Positions 45,243 to 55,274 of a stretch of DNA of 64,000 nt are shown here, piece after piece. This stretch comes from Rutidosis leptorrhynchoides (Eukaryota; Streptophyta; Magnoliopsida; Asterales; Asteraceae): assembly GCF_046630445.1 (NCBI RefSeq), contig NC_092333.1, positions 719,626,001 to 719,690,000 on the forward strand, in the 5' to 3' direction. Below the pieces are notes generated by a model that did no database searches, had not been told where the DNA came from, and saw only the letters and a list, made by a program, of their open reading frames with translations. The position numbers and the translations under genes were made by a program. The stretch's first letter is position 1; each line of letters opens with the position of its first letter.

Positions 45243-45683
45243 CTATTGAGCTGAATCTTCATGAAATCGAGCATCAAAAGGTGCGGAGGAGTGTTGAGGC
45301 ATCGTCAAGTTGCCAGCAGAGCCTGAACCTCGTTGGAGTTCAATTACTAACCATCGGACCGCTTTACTCATCTGTTCCAACCGCACTGCACTGATAGGTG
45401 GAAGGCCTGGAGTAATGGGCTGACCCGGTTTCCCAGCAACTGAACCAGTGGCTTCATCCACTAAACATTCAGAACCGATTCTCAGTTTAACGGACTCTAC
45501 AAACTCTTCAGCTTGATCACACGCCACTCGAAACAATTCCCACCGTTGCTTAAGGTTCTCTAAAGCGGCATCGGTGGCTGCAGTTACTTGGCCCCCAGAA
45601 ACTTCTTTTGCTTCGAGTGTACTAGCTACCGCATTTACAAATTCTTGATACGCATTGTTCATTGCATCTACAATGTTATCCAT
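45243..45683 (-). CDS. MED32: Mediator of RNA polymerase II transcription subunit 32
   Basis: 146 codons in one open frame. Begins MDNIVDAMNNAYQEFV and contains FRVACDQAEEFVESVKLRIG and SECLVDEATG (residues about 53-85), which I recognise as the conserved core of plant MED32, a plant-specific tail-module subunit acting in the nucleus. Length is close to the Arabidopsis protein (about 150). The N-terminus and the region 105-125 (LEQMSKAVRWLVIELQ) are predicted helices. Start: the only upstream in-frame candidate. On the coding strand CACTATAG precedes GAATCAATGG, so a 5' UTR intron may end 6 bp before the ATG. Intact. Confidence 0.85.
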   Translation of the reverse strand: MDNIVDAMNNAYQEFVNAVASTLEAKEVSGGQVTAATDAALENLKQRWELFRVACDQAEEFVESVKLRIGSECLVDEATGSVAGKPGQPITPGLPPISAVRLEQMSKAVRWLVIELQRGSGSAGNLTMPQHSSAPFDARFHEDSAQ

Positions 45684-45787
45684 TGATTCCTATAGTGATC
45701 ATGAGACATACAATTAGATTACACAGTTCACATAAATTTAGTGAAAACCTAGGGTTTCAACTTTCAAATGAACATGATAAAGTCATA

Positions 45788-46058
45788 CTCCATCCGTCCC
45801 ATTATAAGTATCCTGTTTTGACTTTTGAAGGTCTTTCTTTTTCAACTGACTTAATAGATTTTTATTTGTGTTATACGAAGTATAATATATAATGAAAATT
45901 TCAAGATTTGATTGGGTTTTGATGCCTTTTCATCGCTATAGCTTTCGTCAAGTATTAAATAACACAAACGAATATATATAAAGTCAACGTTTATAAAGAA
46001 GAAATTTCAAAATTCAAAGTCAAAACAGAACACTTTACTTATAATGGGACTAAGGTAG
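45788..46058. mobile_element. Stowaway-type MITE upstream of MED32
   Basis: 271 bp with ends CTCCATCCGTCCCATTATAA and, inverted, CTACCTTAGTCCCATTATAA, flanked by TA (45786-45787, 46059-46060). About 100 bp upstream of the MED32 start codon, so it may lie in the promoter or a 5' UTR intron. Confidence 0.9.
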
Positions 46059-46060
46059 TA

Positions 46061-47000
46061 TAACTTGGTAAAAAATAACACAACCACATAACAAACTTGT
46101 ATCTCGAATTACATATTATTAGCTTATAAGCTTCTGGTAATCAATTAAATAGGTCGATTCATTCAAATTTCATTCAGATTAGTAGTAGATTTTGATTAAA
46201 ATTAGGCAATCAAATTGGGGAATATTCCGAAAAAAAGGAAGTTTATTATGATCCTTATACAACTAAGTTAGCTGAATTAGCCATTAAACATGATTAAACC
46301 CATTTGAAAGAACCCAGATAAGATAAAAAGTAAAGATCAAACCCATTTGAAGTAAAGATAATTTGATAACAGAAAATAAAGATTAGGTTTTCAGGGGTTG
46401 TAAAATTAGGCAAAACTTTGGCAGAAAAGAATAACACGTCTGATCACATTCACAAAAATGTTCTTAATTAACTCCATTTGATTTATCAGTTTATCTCTGT
46501 TCAACCTGCTAACTTCCAACTGTTAAAATTTTCTAATGATATGATTTCTCACTGTTTAAACCGCTACCATAGACATTTGGTCTAGTCTATTAAATTTCGT
46601 GAATATATCAGATTCACCAAAGTGAAAGCCGATAACAGAAATGTTTAGACTACTAAACTTCGGAAATTAATCTGAATCATCACTCTACAACACGTTAACC
46701 TGATGTATTTGGTCTATTAAATGTCGCTAATGGATCCGACTTCCGAGATTGTAATTCGAACTTCTTGTATCACTAAAAAACACAGTACAAATCATCATTA
46801 ACATTGATTCCGATTCTATTATTACGTAAATCAATTTAGTACTTTACATGCGGCAATATAGCAGATCAGGTCATCCGGGCCGCAACTGAATTAAGCCATG
46901 CTCGAGCTCGGCTCAATAAAGATAAGCTTTCAGTATGTGTGCTCGAGCTCATCTTGAAAAAGATTCAAGATGGTTGGAGCTAGGCTCCAAAAACTCAAAT

Positions 47001-47002
<2 letters not shown>
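46061..47002. other. MED32 upstream region, no gene seen
   Basis: AT-rich. Three similar segments around TTTGGTCTA...TATTAAAT (46576-46720) suggest an old short duplication. A GCTCGAGCTCGGCTC stretch at 46900-46955 resembles hAT MITE ends but no partner is visible. Confidence 0.5.

Positions 47003-47086
<84 letters not shown>
47003..47086. repeat. (TA)n microsatellite, left flank of element C
   Basis: About 84 bp of TA. Confidence 0.95.
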
Positions 47087-47087
<1 letters not shown>

Positions 47088-47090
<3 letters not shown>

Positions 47091-47824
47091 GCAGGATAAA
47101 TGGGGAAGTAACCAATCGGGGGGAAGCGGGGGGAAGCAAAATTTTTTTTTTTTTTTTCGTTTTTTTTTGAATTTTTTTTTTCCGGCATCAAGATCACATG
47201 AAAATATGAACATTTAGAAGAGACACTTCGTGATGAATGTTATTATTTAGGCGGGAAAACGATCGACAAAAATAACATTCAAGATAATATTGTTCGTGAA
47301 GAATATGAACGTTTTTTTTCCATGTTTTGTGAAGTAAAATTTAGCCCGATTTAGAGTTTAGGATTTAGGGTTTAGGGTTTAGGGTTTAGGGTTTGGTGTT
47401 TTGGGTTTATGGAATAAACCCAAAACACCAAACCCTAAACCCTAAACCCTAAACCCTAAACCCTAAACCGTTCGTGTTAAAAACTCAATCTAAATCCTAA
47501 ATCTAAACCCTAAATCTAAACCCTAAACCCTAAATTTCTAAACCCTAATATCTAAACCCTATAAACCCTAATATCTAAACCCTAATATCTAAACCCCAAT
47601 AGCTAAAACCTCAAAATACGCTCGAAAAACACGATAATTGTTATATATTACTTCTTCGAGCGTTTTCCCGCCAAAATGAAAACATTTATCACAAGGTGTC
47701 TCTACTAAATGTTCATATTTTCATCTCATATATAATGTTCGTGAGCAAAGTTTTTTCAAAAAACGAAAAAAAAAAAAAAAAGTTTTTGCTTCCCCCCGAA
47801 TGGTTAGTTCCCTCTTGATCCTAC

Positions 47825-47827
<3 letters not shown>
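47088..47827. mobile_element. TIR element C in (TA)n, with telomere-like hairpin
   Basis: 740 bp. Left end GGGGCAGGATAAATGGGGAA and inverted right end GTGGTAGGATCAAGAGGGAA continue through TAACCAATCGGGGGGAAGC to form about 45-bp imperfect TIRs. (TA)n lies on both sides. The interior is a series of nested inverted segments around a TTTAGGG hairpin at 47364-47460, followed by degenerate CCCTAAAT units to 47600. Confidence 0.75.
47364..47460. repeat. near-perfect hairpin of plant telomere repeats
   Basis: About 46-bp arms: TTTAGGGTTTAGGGTTTAGG and onward, then the reverse complement after a 4-bp loop (TGGA). At least four exact TTTAGGG heptamers per arm. Confidence 0.9.

Positions 47828-47828
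<1 letters not shown>

Positions 47829-47877
<49 letters not shown>
47829..47877. repeat. (TA)n microsatellite, right flank of element C
   Basis: About 48 bp of TA. Confidence 0.95.
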
Positions 47878-47881
<4 letters not shown>

Positions 47882-48273
47882 TTAATCATACTTCTTTCTA
47901 TTTATTTAAAAAGTTCAATTCAATACCAAAAACCTTCTAAAATCTCTATCAATATATTAAAATTGAAAAATAATATCATTTACAAATTAAAAACTACGAA
48001 CATATTAATATACAGATATACACATTACTTAGGCCTTAAGGCTTCAAAAGCTCAATGGAAGGTAAACATATACTTTTTACAGCCAAGGAGCCTCGACATT
48101 TAGATTGGACATCAAACTTCGCTTTGTCTATATAGATTATTCCATTCTTAATTTTCTTTGAGTTATACAATATTAGTAAATAACATTTTAATAAAAAAGA
48201 TCTCACGCATGCTCCTATAGTTTTATACCAGTTAGTCCCTTCTAATTTTTTCATTTCAAGTATATTGCAATAC

Positions 48274-48350
48274 CTGACTTCTGAAATTGGGCTTGTCGAA
48301 TGTTGTTCCTCTTTTGCTTTGTGGTACTGATCAATCACCCTCTTATTATG
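48274..48350 (-). pseudogene. MADS-box (AGL17/ANR1-like) exon 2 fragment, copy 1
   Basis: 77 bp between TTATCAG| and |GTATTG on the minus strand. Reads HNKRVIDQYHKAKEEQ followed by SPISEV, the intervening (I) segment of AGL17-clade MIKC MADS proteins. Flanking K-box exons are not seen. A degenerate MADS-domain remnant (FSK..., LMV..., LCDVAVIQ) lies about 350 bp upstream at about 48628-48730. Confidence 0.45.
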
Positions 48351-48550
48351 CTGATAAGATTAGCACAAATTTACTTCAGGTTATAACTCGTTGCACATAC
48401 TTTATATCCTGGAAAACATTAGATATCAGGAGAATGTTGAAAACCACTATAAGTGAGATACATATTTAAAACGAACAAAAATAGATTGTTATGGATTATA
48501 ACTTATCCACCATGAATTCGATGTACATTCATCTATGAATGAGGCCATTC

Positions 48551-48808
48551 CTAATTTTCGAAAATCAGCCGATAGTTATAAAAGTCTAAATTCAAGAAAA
48601 ACACAACATGTATTGGACCTACCTGAATTACAGCAACATCACACAAAATCATGATAACCATTAAATATTTGATCTGCCCAAGTCGATATAAGTAACATTT
48701 GGAGAAGTCTAGTGTAGAGAAAATTTTATCAATTGTGGCATGCAGGTTTAAAACAGATATCACTCTCAAGAAACAAAAACCACGTATGAAGAACTTAATA
48801 AACAACAT
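48551..48808 (-). pseudogene. degenerate MADS-domain exon (tentative)
   Basis: The minus-strand frame ends LMVIMILCDVAVIQ before a GTAGGT donor-like sequence, with FSK about 20 residues earlier. This spacing resembles the FSKRRNGLLKK...LSVLCDAEVAVI core of a MADS domain, heavily mutated. A fainter copy may lie at 48870-48960. Suggestive only because of the exon 2 fragments next to it. Confidence 0.3.
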
Positions 48809-49291
48809 GTAAATAATTAAAATAACTTCGAGGAACTAAAGGAATACAAGAAAATATGATCGAATTATAGTTTACCTCTGAAACTGAGATACCGATTAAA
48901 AACATTACAGTTACTAAATATTCGATTTTTATTATCGATTTTAAACAATAACCTTTGGAGCAAATTCATCAATTGAGTTTATATAGATTGTAAGTTGTAC
49001 GTTACATATAATAATCACCCCAGAATATTACATATTCTGGCTTTGTATCTTTATATCTCCCAAAAGTACTCAAAATTTAACCTAAAAAATTAAACTAAAA
49101 AATACTCGATATTCTTTTACATGTTTAGATTGCAACTATCAATATTCAGCAATCTATCAATATTCATATAAATAACATCCAAAGATATTGCTAAATAGCT
49201 AAATCACATTCAGGAATAAAAAGAATTCATATATTATGATAGAAGACTTGAATTTCCAGCATAAATTAATTCATTTCATGTATAGCCATAC

Positions 49292-49368
49292 CTGAGCTCT
49301 GAAATTGGGATTGTCGACTGTTGTTACTCTTTTGCTTTGTGGTATCGATCAATCACCCTCTTATTATG
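49292..49368 (-). pseudogene. MADS-box (AGL17/ANR1-like) exon 2 fragment, copy 2
   Basis: 77 bp with the same borders as copy 1 (TATCAG| and |GTATGG). Reads VIDRYHKAKE, then a TAA, then QQSTIPISEL. The nonsense codon shows it is dead. About 1.02 kb from copy 1, consistent with a tandem duplication of the surrounding gene segment. Confidence 0.45.
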
Positions 49369-49867
49369 CTGATAGGATTGAGGATTATTTGAATTGAGGG
49401 ATGATGATAATTTAGGGTTTTTCTAAAAATATGGAAAGTAACAGATTGGGATGTATTTTTTACAGAGTACGTATTAAAAGGATGTGTGCTTAAGAAGGTG
49501 GAAATTTATATTTCCATCCACCGTAATTTTTACCCAAAATGTTAAAAATACCTTTAATGATAGGTTTATATAAACATTTTAAAACTTTTTGCTATTGTTA
49601 TACAGTAATATATATTAAGGGATATTTTAGAAAAAAATAAATCATGAAATGATGGTGTAACAAGTAAAATATATATAGAAAATATCATCTTCCTGGCTAA
49701 TTTAGTCACATATATGATATTTATGAAACTTATCGGCTATTAATAAAAACAAGCATGTGGTTAACGCGCTCCGTTGCATGCGGATAGTTTATTGTTGTAC
49801 ATAATTATGGACATATTTGACAAAACCAGCTAGAGCTGGAAGTTGATAGTTAGTAGTTTGAGTTTTT

Positions 49868-50760
49868 TTAGATATTTTTAGGTGTATGTGATATTTTGGG
49901 TACCTTAGGGAACAAGTATGCGGATATATGCGGTGCAAATTTATCGAAGGTAGTCGGCAACTCGAATGGCTGTGTAACATGCTTGCCTTTCAGATTTGCG
50001 AAGAACCGTTTCATCATATCTTGGACGAAGTTGGGCTGCGAAAACAAAGGCACCATATCCGGTGGCGGGCCTTGCATGAATTGCCTCGCAAGATTAGCCT
50101 GACCTTGCACATGTGGTCAGAACGACAGGCCCGAAGTTACCTGTGCGTATGACCAAGGTTGGTGTGCAGGGAAAGACGGATAGCCTAACGATGTAGAGTA
50201 AATCGGTGCCTAATATTGCGTTGTGGATGTTTGATATGCAGAAGACTATATTGGTTGCGAGTTCTACGGATATGTCGATAAAAGACCCACTTACTGTTCC
50301 ACATGTTGTTGCTGAGATGCGGGTGGGGCACAATGATAATTGGCATCTGGAATGACCTCGTACCCCCCAACTATTGAGTAGTGCTTGCGCATTTGCGGGC
50401 GTAAGACATTTTGGAACCAGACGAGGGTGTCGTTGTCATGGTTGGTGCGGAGTGGACACCGATTGCTGCTGATGACTTTGATTTCCTTGAAAAGGGAGCG
50501 AAATAGTTGTACTATAAATAGGCATTTGCTCGCACTAAACTACGTGATGCCCATAAGTTTCGCTGTTTGGGTCAACTGACATGACCCTTGAATCCGATGC
50601 GGTTACCCGCCAAAATCAAGTTGCCTTGCAGTCACTTGAGAGTTTGCTCCGGGAGGTATTAACTCATCTAAATATAGCTTGTACCTTGGGAAAGGTTCTC
50701 CTGACACCGGTGGCCCCAACGGAGTAGGTCCTACATCAGATCCTAACCCCTGCTACGTAT
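49868..50760 (-). pseudogene. degraded coding-like region, unrecognised
   Basis: Relatively GC-rich minus-strand sequence readable only with several stops and frame changes: GPPVSGEPFPRYKLYLDELIP near 50700, LVWFQN near 50410, then a Pro/Gln-rich part and QPNFVQDMMKRFFANL near 50010. The pattern (globular, then Pro/Gln-rich) recalls plant mobile-domain or transposon-captured genes, but I cannot name the family. Confidence 0.35.
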
Positions 50761-50810
50761 TGTGATTTTCAGTTAGTGTTCGCTCCAGTGAACCCTCGGA
50801 AAACCATTGC

Positions 50811-52500
50811 TGTGATGACCCGTCCAAATCCATTTGGACGAATACATCATTCATCGATTTCACAGTGAGGTACTGACCTCTACATGATACGTTTTGTAAA
50901 CATTGCATTCTTTTGAAAAGGCACACCATAAATGAATATCTAATTCCAAGGTTTTTGACGTCTGATGATTTCTACATATATGAAATGTCCCGTTCTTATT
51001 GATTAAAAACGTTCCATATTAATTGATTTCGTTGCGAGATTTTGACCTCTATATGAGACGTTTTTCAAAGACTGCATTCATTTTAAAACAAACCATAACC
51101 TTTATTTCATAAATAAAGGTTTAAAAAGCTTTACGTAGATTATCAAATAATGATAATCTAAAATATCCTGTTTACACACGACCATTACATAATGGTTTAC
51201 AATACAAATATGTTACATCGAAATCAGTTTCTTGAATGCAGTTTTTACACAATATCATACAAACATGGACTCCAAATCTTGTCCTTATTTTAGTATGCAA
51301 CAGCGGAAGCTCTTAGTATTCACCTGAGAATAAACATGCTTTAAACGTCAACAAAAATGTTGGTGAGTTATAGGTTTAACCTATATATATCAAATCGTAA
51401 CAATAGACCACAAGATTTCATATTTCAATACACATCCCATACATAGAGATAAAAATCATTCATATGGTGAACACCTGGTAACCGACATTAACAAGATGCA
51501 TATATAAGAATATCCCCATCATTCCTGGACACCCTTCGGATATGATATAAATTTCGAAGTACTAAAGCATCCGGTACTTTGGATGGGGTTTGTTAGGCCC
51601 AATAGATCTATCTTTAGGATTCGCGTCAATTAGGGTGTCTGTTCCCTAATTCTTAGATTACCAGACTTAATAAAAAGGGGCATATTCGATTTCGATAATT
51701 CAACCATAGAATGTAGTTTCACGTACTTGTGTCTATTTTGTAAATCATTTATAAAACCTGCATGTATTCTCATTCCAAAAATATTAGATTTTAAAAGTGG
51801 GACTATAACTCACTTTCACATATTTTTACTTCGTCGGGAAGTAAGACTTGGCCACTGGTTGATTCACGAACCTATAACAATATATACATATATATCAAAG
51901 TATGTTCAAAATATATTTACAATACTTTTAATACATTTTGATGTTTTAAGTTTATTAAGTCAGTTGTTCTCGTTAGTAACCTACAACTAGTTGTCCACAG
52001 TTAGATGTACAGAAATAAATCGATAAATATTATCTTGAATCAATCCACGACCCAGTGTATACGTATCTCAGTATTGATCACAACTCAAACTATATATATA
52101 TTTTGGAATCAACCTCAACCCTGTATAGCTAACTCCAACATTCACATATAGAGTGTCTATGGTTGTTCCGCAATATATATATAGATGGGTCGACATGATA
52201 GGTCGAAACATTGTATACGTGTATATGGTATCTTAAGATTACATAGACACGATAAGCAAAATCTGTAATGTTTAAACTTTAATCTTTATATGTTTCCGAC
52301 ACGATAAGCAAAATCTGTAATGCTGGGTCTCAAAAATTTTGAACTGTTTCATATATTCATTTGACCTTCGACCATTCTCGACGATTCACGAACTATTATT
52401 TGTAAATAAATATGTATACATATAAAAATAAATATAAATATATGTATAGGGTATATTAAATATAATTAATTAATAATTGTAATACTCGTTGGACGTTTTG
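50811..52500 (-). repeat. minus-oriented gypsy LTR sequence(s), composite
   Basis: Non-coding. On the plus strand it begins TGTGATGACCCGTCC; a second LTR-like start TGAAATGTCCCGTTC at 50982 repeats the preceding 170 bp in diverged form (TTTTGACCTCTATATGAGACG vs TACTGACCTCTACATGATAC). Segments such as AGGCCCAATAGATCTATC and CATGTATTCTC match, in reverse, the plus-oriented LTR at 54650-54900, so it is a minus-oriented relative. No PBS at 50810, so a 3' or solo LTR. Confidence 0.6.
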
Positions 52501-52793
52501 ATTATTATTTAGAGAGGTTTAATTCGAACTTATAAGATTTTAAAATGAACGGTGGTCCGAAAATGAGTTCTATAAATTCTAGGCTTATTAATAATATATT
52601 AAGATGTTGTTTGTCAAATTTTAAAACTTTTATATTTTGCTTGGGAGTTGGGAGTGATTAATTAATGTATTTTTTTTAATAGTTAATGACCAAACTTTAT
52701 ACCATAATGACCTATATAAATAAAGTTACTCAAATTAAAATTTTGGGATTTTTCCGAAGACTTTTATCCGTCCCTAATTTCAAATAGTGCACG

Positions 52794-52822
52794 ATACACG
52801 GGCTCTGAAAAGTGTCGGTACA
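52794..52822 (+). mobile_element. possible Helitron end fragment
   Basis: GATACACGGGCTCTGAAAAG resembles the Helitron 3' region but lacks the hairpin partner and CTAG. Weak. Confidence 0.2.
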
Positions 52823-53970
52823 TAAAAACAATTAATCAGGCTGCTTTGCTATTACACTTTACTTTTTACTATTGCTAATTGAAGTAATTACGTGTTTTGT
52901 CTTCTCCATATCTAATTCTATAATATAGATATATTCATATATAGGAATATGAATATGAATGTTCACACACATATATACTGACATTAACACAAACATTGGT
53001 CACCTTACACCCATTACTAAATTGTTCTTCTTCTTCATGAACAAACCATCTTACTTCCATAACAATCACCACTCTCCACCACGGCTATCATCCACTACCG
53101 AGAGCCACCTTGGTCTTTTTCCTCTCCATCAACAAACCGTCACCACCCTTGTTCTCACACCCTCACCATAACCGAAACCCACAAGCTCGATTATTTTTGT
53201 TTCTTGTTTGATCAAATTCACTCAACCACCACAAACTACCATCCCACTGCCGTTGAAGTATCACCACCGACTAACACCATCGGAGCACCATAACCGCCAC
53301 CCTATTCATCACCACCTCAACCCGAAACCATCCTTACCATCTTCGTTTTACTATCACCACCAAGAACAACCAACCGACACCTTCATCTTTATAATATCTC
53401 ACCACCAAACGCCACCATAAATCACTAACATATTATTTTCATGTATAATCTACACAACCGACACCCATATCAACTACCAAGTCACCACCACTAGACCACC
53501 ACTACAACCATCATGATTATCATCACCGTCAACAAACACCACCACTCACCACTACGGGTTGCTATGCTTCTTTTTCCTGTTTCGAACCACTGCAAACCGT
53601 CACTCAGAAACCACCACCGCCGTAGACAATTGTAGCTGCACATTTTTTTTACTAAAAACGAAGATATTATTGAGAGGATAATGATAATAATTTCGGTGTA
53701 GAGATGGCCTATAAAGTTAGATAGATAGCGACTGTTTTTTTTATTCAAGTTCCTGCCATTCCAAATTCACGTTACCAGATATAAACAAAAGGCCACGAAC
53801 TTTTTGTTGGGCCTTAATTTCGTTTGTTAATAGGCCGAGAGTTTTTAATTTTCTTTTGGGCCGACCCAACTTGTGATCTTGCTAGACTACGAGTTGTATC
53901 ATGGTGAAGAGGTGATAGACAGAAACGAGTTATATAATTACAGATACGATATAAAATCAGGAAATAGGCA

Positions 53971-54040
53971 ATAGCCTGAATGGTTAGGGTGTTAGCGGGC
54001 AAGCGAGGGGTCACGGGTTCGAGTCTTGGCTCGGACACTT
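53971..54040 (+). promoter_or_regulatory. tRNA-like segment with pol III A and B boxes
   Basis: TGAATGGTTAGGG (53977-53989) resembles an A box and GGTTCGAGTC (54016-54025) a B box, spaced as in tRNA genes. It cannot fold into a full tRNA and lacks a clear anticodon arm. Either a SINE head or a part of this LTR family. Confidence 0.45.
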
Positions 54041-54086
54041 TAATTTCTTTTTAGCATTTTAAGGTAGTTTTTGATAAAACTATTAT

Positions 54087-54099
54087 GATTATTATTATG

Positions 54100-54156
<57 letters not shown>
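54087..54156. repeat. (ATT)n microsatellite (first copy)
   Basis: About 70 bp of ATT, and the left limit of homology to 58739-59912. Confidence 0.95.
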
Positions 54157-54157
<1 letters not shown>

Positions 54158-55262
54158 TATTAAAAGAACTATTAAAAGTATTAATAGAAATATTATCATT
54201 AGTAAAATTTTCAAAGGTATCATTTTTATTATTGTTAGTAAAATCATTAATTTTAGAATTATTATTATTATTATACATTATTATTAAAATTAACATTTTT
54301 AGTTACTTAAAAGTTATCATTATAACATTAAAATTAAAAGTATTATTTTAATTATATTATCATTATCATTTTTATTAAAATATCATTACAACTAAGGTTT
54401 AACATTTTTATTAAAGTTACCAATATTACTAAAATTATCATTTAAGATTATTATTATTAACATTATTATTTTTATATTAACAATATTATTATTACAAATT
54501 AAATATATATAAGATATATAATTTAAAACATATTATATAAATTTGTTCGATTACAATTATGTGTGTTAATATATATATAAATGATATAGGTTCGTGAATC
54601 CGAGGCAACCTTATAATTGACCAATGGTGTTATATGTATTTTTACTACAAAATACATTAGGTGAGTATATTGTCCCTTTTAAACTCTAAATATTTTTGGG
54701 CTGAGAATACATGCGCTGTTTTTTTTATAAATGATTTACTTTATGGACACAAGTGATCAAAAATAAATTCTACGTTGAGTTGTACCATGGCATATTTCTT
54801 TATACTTGGTAGCTAATATTTACGTGAGGAGCGTAAATGCGAATCCTGTTGATAGATCTATCGGGCCTGACAACCCCAACCGGGCTGGACGACCAGTTTT
54901 AAACGGTTGCACAGTACTTCGTTTCGTTACTACACTTGGTACGGTGTAGGGTTTATTTAAGAATATGCTGCTGTGATTTAAATGTTAAGTATGGTTACCA
55001 AGTGCTCAACGACTTTTCATACACGAGGAGTGTATTATGTATAAACATGAAATCTTGTGGTCCATAGTTATAACGCTGCTAGCAATAAAACCTATATCTC
55101 ACCAACTTTATGTTGACATTTTAAAGTATGTTATTCTCAGGTATAAATTAAATCTTCCGCTGTGCATTTGCTCATTATAAGGACATTACTTGGAGTCGAT
55201 CATCGCAATGGGACCAGATGTTGATGATTTCGTCCAGGTGGATAAGGACGGGTCGTCTCATG

Positions 55263-55274
55263 TGGTATCAGAGC
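55263..55274 (+). other. primer-binding site (initiator tRNA-Met type)
   Basis: TGGTATCAGAGC two bases after the LTR end CTCA. Confidence 0.8.

Larger units (their letters stand above)
52830..55260 (+). repeat. plus-oriented gypsy LTR (5' LTR of a non-autonomous element); start uncertain
   Basis: Ends GGACGGGTCGTCTCA at 55260, two bases before a PBS. The part from 54087 is repeated at 58739-59912 with five substitutions, all transitions. It includes a CACCACC-rich tract (53050-53600), a tRNA-like segment (53971-54040) and an (ATT)n run. Short ORFs in the CCACCA tract are low-complexity artefacts. Confidence 0.6.

Noticed and set aside
46870-46960. hAT MITE at the GCTCGAGCTCGG stretch
   Set aside because: Only one candidate end and no 8-bp duplication found.
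52959-53420. His/Pro/Thr-rich ORFs in the CCACCA tract
   Set aside because: Low-complexity trinucleotide-like sequence inside an LTR; no start context or conserved domain.
53971-54040. Functional tRNA gene
   Set aside because: Has A- and B-box-like motifs but cannot be folded into acceptor, D and anticodon arms of correct length.
54051-54351. Ile/Asn/Leu-rich ORFs here and at 58622-58948
   Set aside because: Translations of (ATT)n and ATT-rich LTR sequence; low complexity on both strands.
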